41,507 bases of DNA from Candidatus Poseidoniales archaeon (GTDB taxonomy: Archaea > Thermoplasmatota > Poseidoniia > Poseidoniales > Poseidoniaceae). Under the pieces are notes generated by a model that saw only the letters and a program-made list of their open reading frames with translations, was not told the origin of the DNA and did not search any database. The stretch spans positions 1 to 41,507 of the forward strand of contig QQSK01000016.1 in NCBI GenBank assembly GCA_003602415.1, in the 5' to 3' direction. Position 1 is the first letter of the stretch; every line of letters begins with the position of its first letter. Of the stretch, positions 32,963 to 40,646 are shown in pieces. The position numbers and the translations under genes are program-made.

Positions 32963-33967
32963 TATGAAACGAAGAGGGCTGGCAAGAACCGCCTGCCCAT
33001 CCCATTCAGAAATTACGCCCCTAGCAACACTTTGAGCATCTGCTAATGCCTCGCTGATTTTGTTTATCGGTGAGGTTGGAATACCTTCCAGCAAATCACA
33101 AACTTGGGTTTTTGACATATTGATTACTTTTGATTGGACCACTGAAACAACATCCTTTCTGGAATCTACTCTTTCTTGATTGGTTTTCCAATTATTTTCG
33201 AAATCTAAATGTTGAGATAATGTATCGAATTGAGCATCGGAGCCTACCGCAATTACAACCCACCCGTCGTTTGCTTGGAAGGCTTGATACGGCACTAGAT
33301 TTGGATGCCCTGAACCTAGTAGGCCAGGGTTTTCACCACTTACGAGTTGGTTTTGTCCTTGATTTGCAAGAGAGGCTATTGCGCAATCCCATAGCGAAAT
33401 ATCTAGGTGATTGTAGACTCCTGTTCTCTCTTTTTGAAACAATGAGGCCAATATTGCATTACCTGCATAGAGCCCTGTAATGATATCTATCCAAGCAACA
33501 CCAACCTTCACTGGCCCACCATCTGGTTCCCCAGTAATACTCATTATACCACTCATGGCTTGTAAAGCAAGATCATATCCTGGCTCCTGTGACCTTGGTC
33601 CACTTTGTCCAAAACCAGTAATTGAACATAGGATTACATCTTTTGGAATGGGGCCGATTAGTCGCTCTAACTGTCCTGGCCTGAAATTCTCGATTACAAC
33701 ATCTGATTGTGAGATTAGGAGTTGAATCTTATCCTTATCCTCTTTCAAATTATGAAAGATGATTTCTTTACCACGATTACATGACAGATGGTAGGCTGCA
33801 TTTCCATCCGGCAGGAATGGTGGACCCCAGCCTCTTGTATCATCTCCCCATGGAGCCTCGACTTTGGTAACTTCCGCACCAAGGTCAGATAACATTTGAG
33901 CGCAATATGGGCCGGCTAAAATTCGAGATAAATCCAATACTTTAACTCCATCAAGAACAGCGTTCAT
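32948..33967 (-). CDS. Class III (CaiB/BaiF) CoA-transferase
   Basis: Transfers CoA between carboxylic acids through an aspartyl-CoA intermediate. The N-terminal motif GVKVLDLSRILAGPYCAQML, ADLGAEVTKVE-type block, SCNRGKEI, ENFRPG, SITGFGQSGP and GYDLALQAMSG all match. The catalytic Asp lies in ISLWDCAI (D194 from this start). At 339 aa it is shorter than the usual 380-400, with a trimmed C-terminal part. The chosen ATG at 33967 fits the family start and overlaps the upstream gene by 17 bp. The acyl substrate cannot be deduced. Confidence 0.9.
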   Translation of the reverse strand: MNAVLDGVKVLDLSRILAGPYCAQMLSDLGAEVTKVEAPWGDDTRGWGPPFLPDGNAAYHLSCNRGKEIIFHNLKEDKDKIQLLISQSDVVIENFRPGQLERLIGPIPKDVILCSITGFGQSGPRSQEPGYDLALQAMSGIMSITGEPDGGPVKVGVAWIDIITGLYAGNAILASLFQKERTGVYNHLDISLWDCAIASLANQGQNQLVSGENPGLLGSGHPNLVPYQAFQANDGWVVIAVGSDAQFDTLSQHLDFENNWKTNQERVDSRKDVVSVVQSKVINMSKTQVCDLLEGIPTSPINKISEALADAQSVARGVISEWDGQAVLASPLRFISERK

Positions 33968-35396
33968 TTTCACCACCCCATGTATACAAACGGTAATTCT
34001 CACTAACTCCGTCCGCTCCTTCAAACTCAACTTCTACCCAATTTTCAGGAGAAGATGAGTCTACATCCACGTAGAAAATGATGAAATTCACATCGTGTAA
34101 TTCGCATCGATCTAGTTCTCCTTTCCAATCAGAATTAGAAGTTCTCCAAATGCCGTCATTATCCAATTCACTGTAGGGGTCTGATGAAAATTTGATTGAG
34201 TATAGTCTATGCATCGATAATGGTTCATCCGAGACGAATAAAATGTCTTGGTTATCAGATAGCTCAGATTCCAGATGTTCTCCTATTGCATCTGTTCCTC
34301 TTTGCCCGGTAGAAGAAAGAACTGCAGCATTGATAATCAATAACAAAACCACTAGAGAGACCGTTATTCGATTTTTATTGGGGGTTGAGAATATGTCGTC
34401 GAAATTTCCTTGGAGCATACGTCCAAACCACAGAGGTACAAGTAACAAAGAGAGATACCTAGGATTGTTCCTAAACGAATACACGATATCAAAGAATGAT
34501 GAATCTAAAGATACTGCCTCTGTAACCCATAAAGCAGCAACCCAGCCTACCAAGCATGATGCAATCATCATCGAGGCACGATTGATTAGAATTGATTCAT
34601 CTGTAGATTCTGTATCTTGATTAACAAGAATTAACATTCCGCATTTTACGAATAGGAAATACCCAATAAAAGCGGAAAGTAACGCTGGAATAATGTCTGG
34701 GTTAGAAAGTTCAACTTCATTCCTAAACAAGATTACACACTGGACAAGTAGAGCAAACAGGGCAACCTGTATCTGATTCATCTGTAGTCGACATGCAACT
34801 AATACAACCAAAATTGCAGGGATTACATACCATAATGGCATCCCTTTGAATGACAGAATAACTATTGCGCATAGAATAGGAGAAAGCCACCAAGAGTTGA
34901 TTTTATTTTCATTCCTCATCGCCTTGATAATCGAGTAAGTTGCAATGGTCACAATCAGCAAGATTACTCCCTCTTGGTAGACTCTTCCAGTTGCTCTAAT
35001 CAAGGGTGGATAAATCGATGCTAGAGCGGTCAATTTCAGCGCATTGTAATTACCAAAAAGGTCTCGAGTCGCTAAAAATATCACTGCCAAACACCCTAGT
35101 CCACCGACCAATCCAAGCACATGCAAAGTTGTGGCCGTAGGTGAGAATGCTGTAAACCACATTTCAATAATCAAATGCCATGCAAACCATTTGTCATCGC
35201 CTGCAACCTCTGTAGGTGTAGAACCGTTCTCAGACCTCAATTCTCCCCACTCAAGGTGAGCATCCCCGTCATCCATACCATCTGCAACATATGATGCATG
35301 GACATAAGCATCTAATCCAAGCGGCATTAATGCCGCTGCTAAGAAATGCATCATTATTCCAAGGATTAGAAGACCCTTCCAGTACTTCTTCTCCAT
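33951..35396 (-). CDS. GT-C-like polytopic membrane protein, probable glycosyltransferase
   Basis: A 481-aa membrane protein with an N-terminal helix, then LGLDAYVHASYV with an Asp soon after the first helix, a long external loop, and about ten further helices. The layout, the early acidic residue and the motif RATGRVYQEGVILLI resemble lipid-phosphate-sugar-dependent GT-C glycosyltransferases (the PMT/GT39-like group). The C-terminal 120 residues form a soluble domain. The neighbouring polysaccharide deacetylase supports a role in surface glycans. The identification rests on layout rather than a strict motif. AGGAG lies upstream of the ATG. Confidence 0.6.
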   Translation of the reverse strand: MEKKYWKGLLILGIMMHFLAAALMPLGLDAYVHASYVADGMDDGDAHLEWGELRSENGSTPTEVAGDDKWFAWHLIIEMWFTAFSPTATTLHVLGLVGGLGCLAVIFLATRDLFGNYNALKLTALASIYPPLIRATGRVYQEGVILLIVTIATYSIIKAMRNENKINSWWLSPILCAIVILSFKGMPLWYVIPAILVVLVACRLQMNQIQVALFALLVQCVILFRNEVELSNPDIIPALLSAFIGYFLFVKCGMLILVNQDTESTDESILINRASMMIASCLVGWVAALWVTEAVSLDSSFFDIVYSFRNNPRYLSLLLVPLWFGRMLQGNFDDIFSTPNKNRITVSLVVLLLIINAAVLSSTGQRGTDAIGEHLESELSDNQDILFVSDEPLSMHRLYSIKFSSDPYSELDNDGIWRTSNSDWKGELDRCELHDVNFIIFYVDVDSSSPENWVEVEFEGADGVSENYRLYTWGGENERCS

Positions 35397-35421
35397 AATG
35401 GCTCCTGAAGCGATGAAGTCT

Positions 35422-35438
35422 TGAGCCCTTTGGGCTCA
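35422..35438. other. Intergenic hairpin at the deacetylase stop codon
   Basis: TGAGCCC and GGGCTCA form a 7-bp perfect inverted repeat with three bases between. On the minus strand it begins at the TGA stop of the deacetylase gene and ends 25 bp before the next ATG (35396). It may be an RNA processing or stabilising hairpin within the operon; no T-tract follows. Confidence 0.4.
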
Positions 35439-36191
35439 TTCCATCAACAAAGGTGGTTTCCAGTGTCCGTCGTTTCTGCGGTGATCTAGAATATGCCAAT
35501 AGACGGTTTCTTCTGCTTCGTCCGGTAAGACGAACGGACCTAATTTCTTCCATGCTCTTTTTGCATTCCACCGCAGAATCGGTATCGAAAGTGCAGGCCC
35601 ACAGGTTGGGAGTTTGAATTTACACAACCAGGGTCGGCTGATTAAACCTGAATCTTTCAGTGCTTTCTCAACAGCATTCCAATCTTTCCAAGGCCCGGCT
35701 TTTTTCCTAACCAACCATGATGGGTTTACGCTGCTATCTAACTCAAACCCGGCCTTTGCAATAACTGGGGCCATCCATGGTGCAATATACCCCGCAGGAG
35801 CCCTAAACCAAGGCCTCCAAGCATCTCCTGCAAACTTATGCAATTTGACATCTGCTTCGACCAGTGCTGCAAGTAATCCATCCGCATCTTCAGGAAATGC
35901 AGACCAACATCGGTGAGTAAGACCATGACATCCAATAGTGACTTGAGGATGGTGTGAAAGCAAATCTGTCAGCCATTCTGAAAACACTTCGTCATCTAAT
36001 TGATCTGCGATAACAAATATCGTTAATGTGACCTGGGTTCTATCCAACCATTCCCTGAATGCTTTCATCGCATCTAGCATTTCACTTGAAGTGCCTTGGT
36101 GAGGTGTGCCTTTCGACCTTGTAGGATGGCCTTGTGATTTAGGAGTATGACGTATGTCATCAGAATCGACGGTCAGCCAGACCGGCCTCAT
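35436..36191 (-). CDS. Polysaccharide deacetylase (NodB-like) family protein
   Basis: A carbohydrate-esterase-4-like enzyme that removes N-acetyl groups from sugars at a metal site. The NodB motifs are visible: TVDSDD (residues 7-12, catalytic Asp pair), the metal-binding H-x3-H in CHGLTH (H89, H93) and RAPAGY (130-135). The late motif with His is in TVYWHILDHRRNDG. No signal peptide is present, so the enzyme is probably cytoplasmic. It begins directly at the stop codon of the GNAT gene (TAG-ATG) and is followed by the GT-C-like gene. Confidence 0.85.
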   Translation of the reverse strand: MRPVWLTVDSDDIRHTPKSQGHPTRSKGTPHQGTSSEMLDAMKAFREWLDRTQVTLTIFVIADQLDDEVFSEWLTDLLSHHPQVTIGCHGLTHRCWSAFPEDADGLLAALVEADVKLHKFAGDAWRPWFRAPAGYIAPWMAPVIAKAGFELDSSVNPSWLVRKKAGPWKDWNAVEKALKDSGLISRPWLCKFKLPTCGPALSIPILRWNAKRAWKKLGPFVLPDEAEETVYWHILDHRRNDGHWKPPLLME

Positions 36192-36758
36192 CTAATCACC
36201 ACGATTTAGTTGCACCAAATGCAAAACGTGTGGAATTGTTCTATTATTGATTTCAATAGGAACAAATCCTTCTATTGCAAGGCCTTTCCATTTTTCACAA
36301 ATCGATTTGCAAACAGCTAATCCTGCTTCATTATGTGGATGAACTGTAATTTCGATTAATGACTGTTCAGTTCGATCGGTTTGCCATGTGAAGATTGCAT
36401 CTACACAAGCGCATGCTATTCCCTTTCGTCTCCAATCTTTACGCACCCAGTATCCCAAATTGTAAGCCGAAGCCGCAAGTTGTAATTCATCACCTAATCC
36501 AATCATTCCAACGAAACTGTTGTCTTCGAGTGAATGGATAGCCCAGAAATGAATCGTGTCTCCATGAGTATGCATTTCTAAATCAATCATCAAATCTGCA
36601 ATCTGCCTTCTAGCATGATCTCCGTCTTTAAGCCAAGGTAATGCAGCCTTTGCTGCTTCAGGGTCTTCGTGATATGCTTCTGTGACTTCTGGCAAAATTC
36701 GCCTGTTAATCGGGCGAAGAATTACCTCGTCGTTAACAGGTAATTCTGGTGTTTGCAA
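36192..36758 (-). CDS. GNAT-family N-acetyltransferase (RimJ/RimL-like)
   Basis: Uses acetyl-CoA to acetylate an amine. The RimJ/L type is shown by VILRPINRRILPEV near the start, FVGMIGLGD, the CoA-binding motif YWVRKDWRRKGIACACVDAI (Arg/Gly loop R-R-K-G-I-A) and ITVHPHNEAGLAVCKSI. The substrate may be a protein N-terminus or a sugar amine. Placed before a deacetylase and a glycosyltransferase-like gene, a sugar substrate is possible. Confidence 0.85.
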   Translation of the reverse strand: MQTPELPVNDEVILRPINRRILPEVTEAYHEDPEAAKAALPWLKDGDHARRQIADLMIDLEMHTHGDTIHFWAIHSLEDNSFVGMIGLGDELQLAASAYNLGYWVRKDWRRKGIACACVDAIFTWQTDRTEQSLIEITVHPHNEAGLAVCKSICEKWKGLAIEGFVPIEINNRTIPHVLHLVQLNRGD

Positions 36759-36769
36759 AACTATCCCTC

Positions 36770-37924
36770 CTAAACTCCAAGATAAGCTACTGCAGATGAT
36801 ACATGTTCATTTCCTGGCAACAATACATTTGCAGAATAAAGCATTGTTTTTACTTCATCTATCCTGCCTAATTGTTTCAAAACCATTCCGATATGATAGA
36901 TTAGGTCGACGTTTTCTTGTGAAAGATGTGGACCTAAACTATCGATAGTGTTAGCGGCTTCATCGACTTTACCACTCTTGACTTGTTCCAATGCTAGTAC
37001 TACTTCGCGGTGGACTTGCCTAGGGTCCCAAGGTTCAGATGCCGCCCATGGCCAAATTCGAGTTGGGATTTGAGGAACTGGAGCTTCGATAACATCTGTT
37101 ACCTCAGGCTCTACTTCCGGACCTACTTCTGGCTCTTGCACATTTTCAGTTTCCATTTCGATTTCGGGAGTTGCTACTTCTGTAACGGCTTCTGGATCTA
37201 TTGGAGTTGGTGTAATATGATTCTCGGGCAACACTATTGCTGGAGGATTTGGTTCAACATTGGACTCTACATTTTCTACGACAGGAATAGATGGAAGTGC
37301 TACTGCCGGCGTTGGAGCAGGCGCTTTAGCGGTGAAGTCGACCTTGTTATCATACAAATCATCAGGTGGAAGAGAAGGTAATTCAGAGCCCCCCACATGG
37401 CCTAGTAAGTCATCGTCCATTTTTGAGGGAGAGTTTGGCGAAAATACTGTGCCTTTGCCTTGATGGACTGGATCAGGCACTTCATCGAACGGGTCTGTCT
37501 TAGAGAAATCTAATTTTTCCACGCCCTCGATTGCTTCACCCAAATCATCGGTTGTAATCTCTTCAGGTTCATGATTTACAGTATTGTGTAATTCTGGAGA
37601 TGAGGATGACATAAATCCGATTTTCTCCGGCTCTTCAGAGTCAAAATTGGTAGTTTCATACTGATCGACTTCGAGAGGATCTTGGTCGAGGGTCAAGACT
37701 ACATCCAATGCTTCTGAATCTTCCCAAGAGTCATCCTCATCAGACATCAATTCGTCAAAAATCGAATTGCTCATTTCATCTGTAATTGGTTCCCCTTGGT
37801 CTCTTGGTGCCTTATTTAGGTCGTAATAGCATTGAGAGCAAGTGGTAGCGCCTATGTCGTTGACGAACTCGCAATAAGGGCAAATTTCGCCCTCAATATC
37901 TGCGACCGATTTGCGCCTAAACAT
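36770..37924 (-). CDS. Zinc-ribbon protein with acidic linker and TPR-like C-terminus
   Basis: The protein starts with a zinc ribbon, C-PY-C ... C-SQ-C (residues 15-33), of the kind seen in membrane or signalling adaptors. A long (about 260 residues) disordered stretch rich in Asp, Glu and Pro follows, with no fold apparent. The last 80 residues (REVVLALEQVKSGKVDEAANTI and VDLIYHIGMVLKQLGRIDEV) look like two or three TPR-like helical hairpins. A protein-interaction role is inferred. I use ATG 37924, preceded by GGTGG; a GTG at 37969 would add 15 residues. It lies 11 bp before the GNAT gene. Confidence 0.65.
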   Translation of the reverse strand: MFRRKSVADIEGEICPYCEFVNDIGATTCSQCYYDLNKAPRDQGEPITDEMSNSIFDELMSDEDDSWEDSEALDVVLTLDQDPLEVDQYETTNFDSEEPEKIGFMSSSSPELHNTVNHEPEEITTDDLGEAIEGVEKLDFSKTDPFDEVPDPVHQGKGTVFSPNSPSKMDDDLLGHVGGSELPSLPPDDLYDNKVDFTAKAPAPTPAVALPSIPVVENVESNVEPNPPAIVLPENHITPTPIDPEAVTEVATPEIEMETENVQEPEVGPEVEPEVTDVIEAPVPQIPTRIWPWAASEPWDPRQVHREVVLALEQVKSGKVDEAANTIDSLGPHLSQENVDLIYHIGMVLKQLGRIDEVKTMLYSANVLLPGNEHVSSAVAYLGV

Positions 37925-38047
37925 ATCCACCAGCACATCTTCGGTTACGATTTCGTAGTTAAGTCTCACCTATAGCCGAGCACCGACAGCATGCTATACC
38001 AGCATTGACAGCGTTTGACTATGCCCGAGAAAGGAGGAGTGCGAAGA

Positions 38048-39997
38048 ATGAACACTCGGCCTGGCGCTAAAAAGGGCAAAAGTGTCGCACATGAAGCCAA
38101 ATGGAGAAAATCACAAGACCATTTTGAGTGCTTTACCAACTTGATTGCTACAGAATTGGAAGATGAGTTAAACCAAGTAGAAGATAGATGGAAAAACTGG
38201 ACAAAAAAGAAGATGCTGAGTGCCGGTTTAGCATTGTTCGACCTTGTTGCTAGAACCTCTGGGAGATTCTTTGGAGACCCGATTCTTGTTTTTGAGGCAA
38301 GAGGTGGCCCTCTTCCGTTTCACAGGTTCGGGCATGGAGACATGGTGATTATCTCTCGAGCAAGGCCTTGGGGCGAGAAGGTAATCGAAGGAGTCGTTCT
38401 CGACAGAAACAAATCCCGTATTCGCGTTGTAGCAAAGGAAAAGCCTAGCGATTTGAGAAAGGGCGGTTGGAGATTGGATAAGGGCGCCAATAGAGTGGCC
38501 CACGATCGAATGCATGAAGCCCTGATTTCGTTCCATTCTACCGAAGGTGATGGAGGCACGGTTTTACGTGATCTATTACTATGTCAACCACATGATTTGG
38601 TTACTTCAGCCCAAAGACCACCTGAAATTCGCGGCCAAAAAATTCGCCCTCTAAGCACCAAAGGTATGCTTCTTGATTCGAGCCAAAAAGATGCGATTGA
38701 AACCGCTGTAAATCAGAGGCTGACTATGATTCAAGGGCCGCCAGGGACAGGTAAAACTCACACTGCAGTCCATCTATTGAAGGGGCTTATCGAAATGGGT
38801 AGAGGGCCTATTCTTGCGTGTGCAGAATCCAATGTTGCTGTTGATAATCTGCTGGAAGGTTTACTCAATTTGGGAGTCAATGCAATTAGATTTGGAAGGC
38901 CTGTGAAAGTTAGAGAGAGTCTTAGAGATGCTACATTGGATGCTCAGGTATCTATCCATCCTAAGCAAGATGAAATTGCATTTATCAGAGAAGAAACCGA
39001 AGGGATGCGTGCTAAATTGCATGATTTGAAGGGCAAGGATAAGGGCTTAGCTCATCGAGATATCAACAAGAATTATCGAGAGATAAGAGAATTAGAACAA
39101 CGAATTACTGACGAAGTAATCGACAATGCTGAGGTGATTTGTACAACCAATATCGGAGCTGGCCATTTCACACTTAACAACCGCAAATTCTCCATCGTGT
39201 TAATCGATGAAGCTACACAGGCTACCGAACCATCTGCATTGGTCCCTATTGTGAAAGGTGCTAGACAATTGATTCTAGTTGGAGACCACCGCCAATTGCC
39301 CCCAACAGTAACAAGTCAGCGAGCTGAAGAAGGTGGTTTGGACATTCCTTTATTCGAGCGGTTGCTCAGTAATGGTATTCCTGCTCACATGCTTACAACC
39401 CAATACAGAATGCATCCAACAATACGTGAATTCCCCTCTTCAAGATTTTATGAGAATCGGCTTGAAGATGGTTGCTCTTCTTCTGAGAGACCACCTGCTG
39501 CAGGATTCTTGTGGCCTGATTGGGATAAACCGGTAGCATTCGTGCCTGTTCATGGTAGCGAAATGGAAGAGGAGTCTGGCTCATCTCGTTCCAATATGGA
39601 TGAAGCCGCAGTAGTAGTACAAGTTGTCAATGATCTACTATTGCCTGGTGATTTATCTCCTGAAGACATAGGTGTGATCTCTCCATATGCAGGCCAAGTT
39701 CGGTTGATTCGTAGTATGATTGAAGACACTATTGAGGGTTTAGAAGTTAAATCAGTTGATGGATATCAAGGTCGTGAAAAAGAAATTATTGTACTTTCAA
39801 CTGTAAGAGCAAACGAAAACGGCAAGGTCGGTTTTCTTTCGAATTATCGCAGGTTGAATGTTGCATTAACCAGAGCCAAAAGAGGGTTGATTGTAATCGG
39901 AGATGACAGAACATTACGCAATGACCACACTTGGGCAAGTTGGCTGGATTGGATAAACGAATCCAATCTTATGGCTTGGCATGTAGTAAACTCTTGA
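38048..39997 (+). CDS. UPF1/IGHMBP2-like superfamily 1 helicase
   Basis: A 5'-3' type SF1B helicase on RNA or DNA by family analogy. Motifs are complete: Q-like SSQKDAIE, Walker A GPPGTGKT (about residues 230-237), Ia CAESNVAVDNLL, Walker B IDEATQATEP, III GDHRQLPPTV, QYRMHPTI, and V/VI SVDGYQGREKEIIVLSTVR with NVALTRAKRG. The N-terminal 200 residues include a beta-barrel-like region (DMVIISRARPWGEKVIEGVV) typical of the 1B domain. I chose ATG 38048 because GGAGGAG precedes it at 8 bases; ATG 38021 or TTG 38015 would add 9 or 11 residues. It stands alone between divergent and downstream genes. Confidence 0.9.
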   Translation: MNTRPGAKKGKSVAHEAKWRKSQDHFECFTNLIATELEDELNQVEDRWKNWTKKKMLSAGLALFDLVARTSGRFFGDPILVFEARGGPLPFHRFGHGDMVIISRARPWGEKVIEGVVLDRNKSRIRVVAKEKPSDLRKGGWRLDKGANRVAHDRMHEALISFHSTEGDGGTVLRDLLLCQPHDLVTSAQRPPEIRGQKIRPLSTKGMLLDSSQKDAIETAVNQRLTMIQGPPGTGKTHTAVHLLKGLIEMGRGPILACAESNVAVDNLLEGLLNLGVNAIRFGRPVKVRESLRDATLDAQVSIHPKQDEIAFIREETEGMRAKLHDLKGKDKGLAHRDINKNYREIRELEQRITDEVIDNAEVICTTNIGAGHFTLNNRKFSIVLIDEATQATEPSALVPIVKGARQLILVGDHRQLPPTVTSQRAEEGGLDIPLFERLLSNGIPAHMLTTQYRMHPTIREFPSSRFYENRLEDGCSSSERPPAAGFLWPDWDKPVAFVPVHGSEMEEESGSSRSNMDEAAVVVQVVNDLLLPGDLSPEDIGVISPYAGQVRLIRSMIEDTIEGLEVKSVDGYQGREKEIIVLSTVRANENGKVGFLSNYRRLNVALTRAKRGLIVIGDDRTLRNDHTWASWLDWINESNLMAWHVVNS

Positions 39998-40015
39998 GGA
40001 CACCCTTTCAAAGGA

Positions 40016-40588
40016 ATGACCCAACCCCCCGCCATGGCCGACTCACCGGTTAGTGTCCACCAGCCTGGAACTATGGCTCAAGCAGCTGTCGCTGCAACCG
40101 CTCCTGAAGGGATGCTAATCGCACCTATATGGAAAAGAATTGTTGCATTAGCACTTGATGCCTTTCTGATTAGTTTGATTATCGCTTTACCAACTGGAGG
40201 CACGTTTTTCTTGTACCTAATGGCAGTTGACCTGCTGATAACATCTCAGGCACTGTATGTGATAGGTACATGGGTAATGCATCTAACATTTTACTGGCTT
40301 TATTTCAAATACACTGGAAGGAACTACGGGAGATCTTTGGGTCAAAGAGCAATGCGAATTGCAATCGTTCATGACGATGGTAGCCTTCTAGGTGAGGCGC
40401 ACTGGGGCAGAAGGGCTGCTCACAAAATCAAATATCTGATACCGGTTCTTGGCCAATTTATTGGATTGTGGGATGTATTCATGACTTGGCGCCATGAGAC
40501 TAAACGAAGCCCAGTAGATATTGCAAATCACACAGTTGCTGCCGTAGATTGGTCATTGCCTGTTGAGACACGTGGTGGGCTTAGATAG
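40016..40588 (+). CDS. RDD-family membrane protein
   Basis: An integral membrane protein with the RDD signature: WKRIVALALDAFLISLI (R.. and D in the first helix) and, after the second helix, GRSLGQRAMRIAIVHDDG. About three to four helices are present in 190 residues. The N-terminal 35 residues are a Pro/Ala-rich cytoplasmic stretch. Family members are implicated in transport or stress tolerance, but no specific role is established. The translation may begin at 40016 or at the ATG of MADSPVSV (40034). Confidence 0.85.
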   Translation: MTQPPAMADSPVSVHQPGTMAQAAVAATAPEGMLIAPIWKRIVALALDAFLISLIIALPTGGTFFLYLMAVDLLITSQALYVIGTWVMHLTFYWLYFKYTGRNYGRSLGQRAMRIAIVHDDGSLLGEAHWGRRAAHKIKYLIPVLGQFIGLWDVFMTWRHETKRSPVDIANHTVAAVDWSLPVETRGGLR

Positions 40589-40646
40589 AGTCTGACAATG
40601 GTTGGCTTCAAGTATGGTTGCGTTAGTGGCATGGTAGGCGAGCGAC

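Noticed and set aside
32772-33725. Plus-strand and minus-strand frames overlapping FEN-1 and the CoA-transferase
   Set aside because: They are shadows of these two strongly supported genes.
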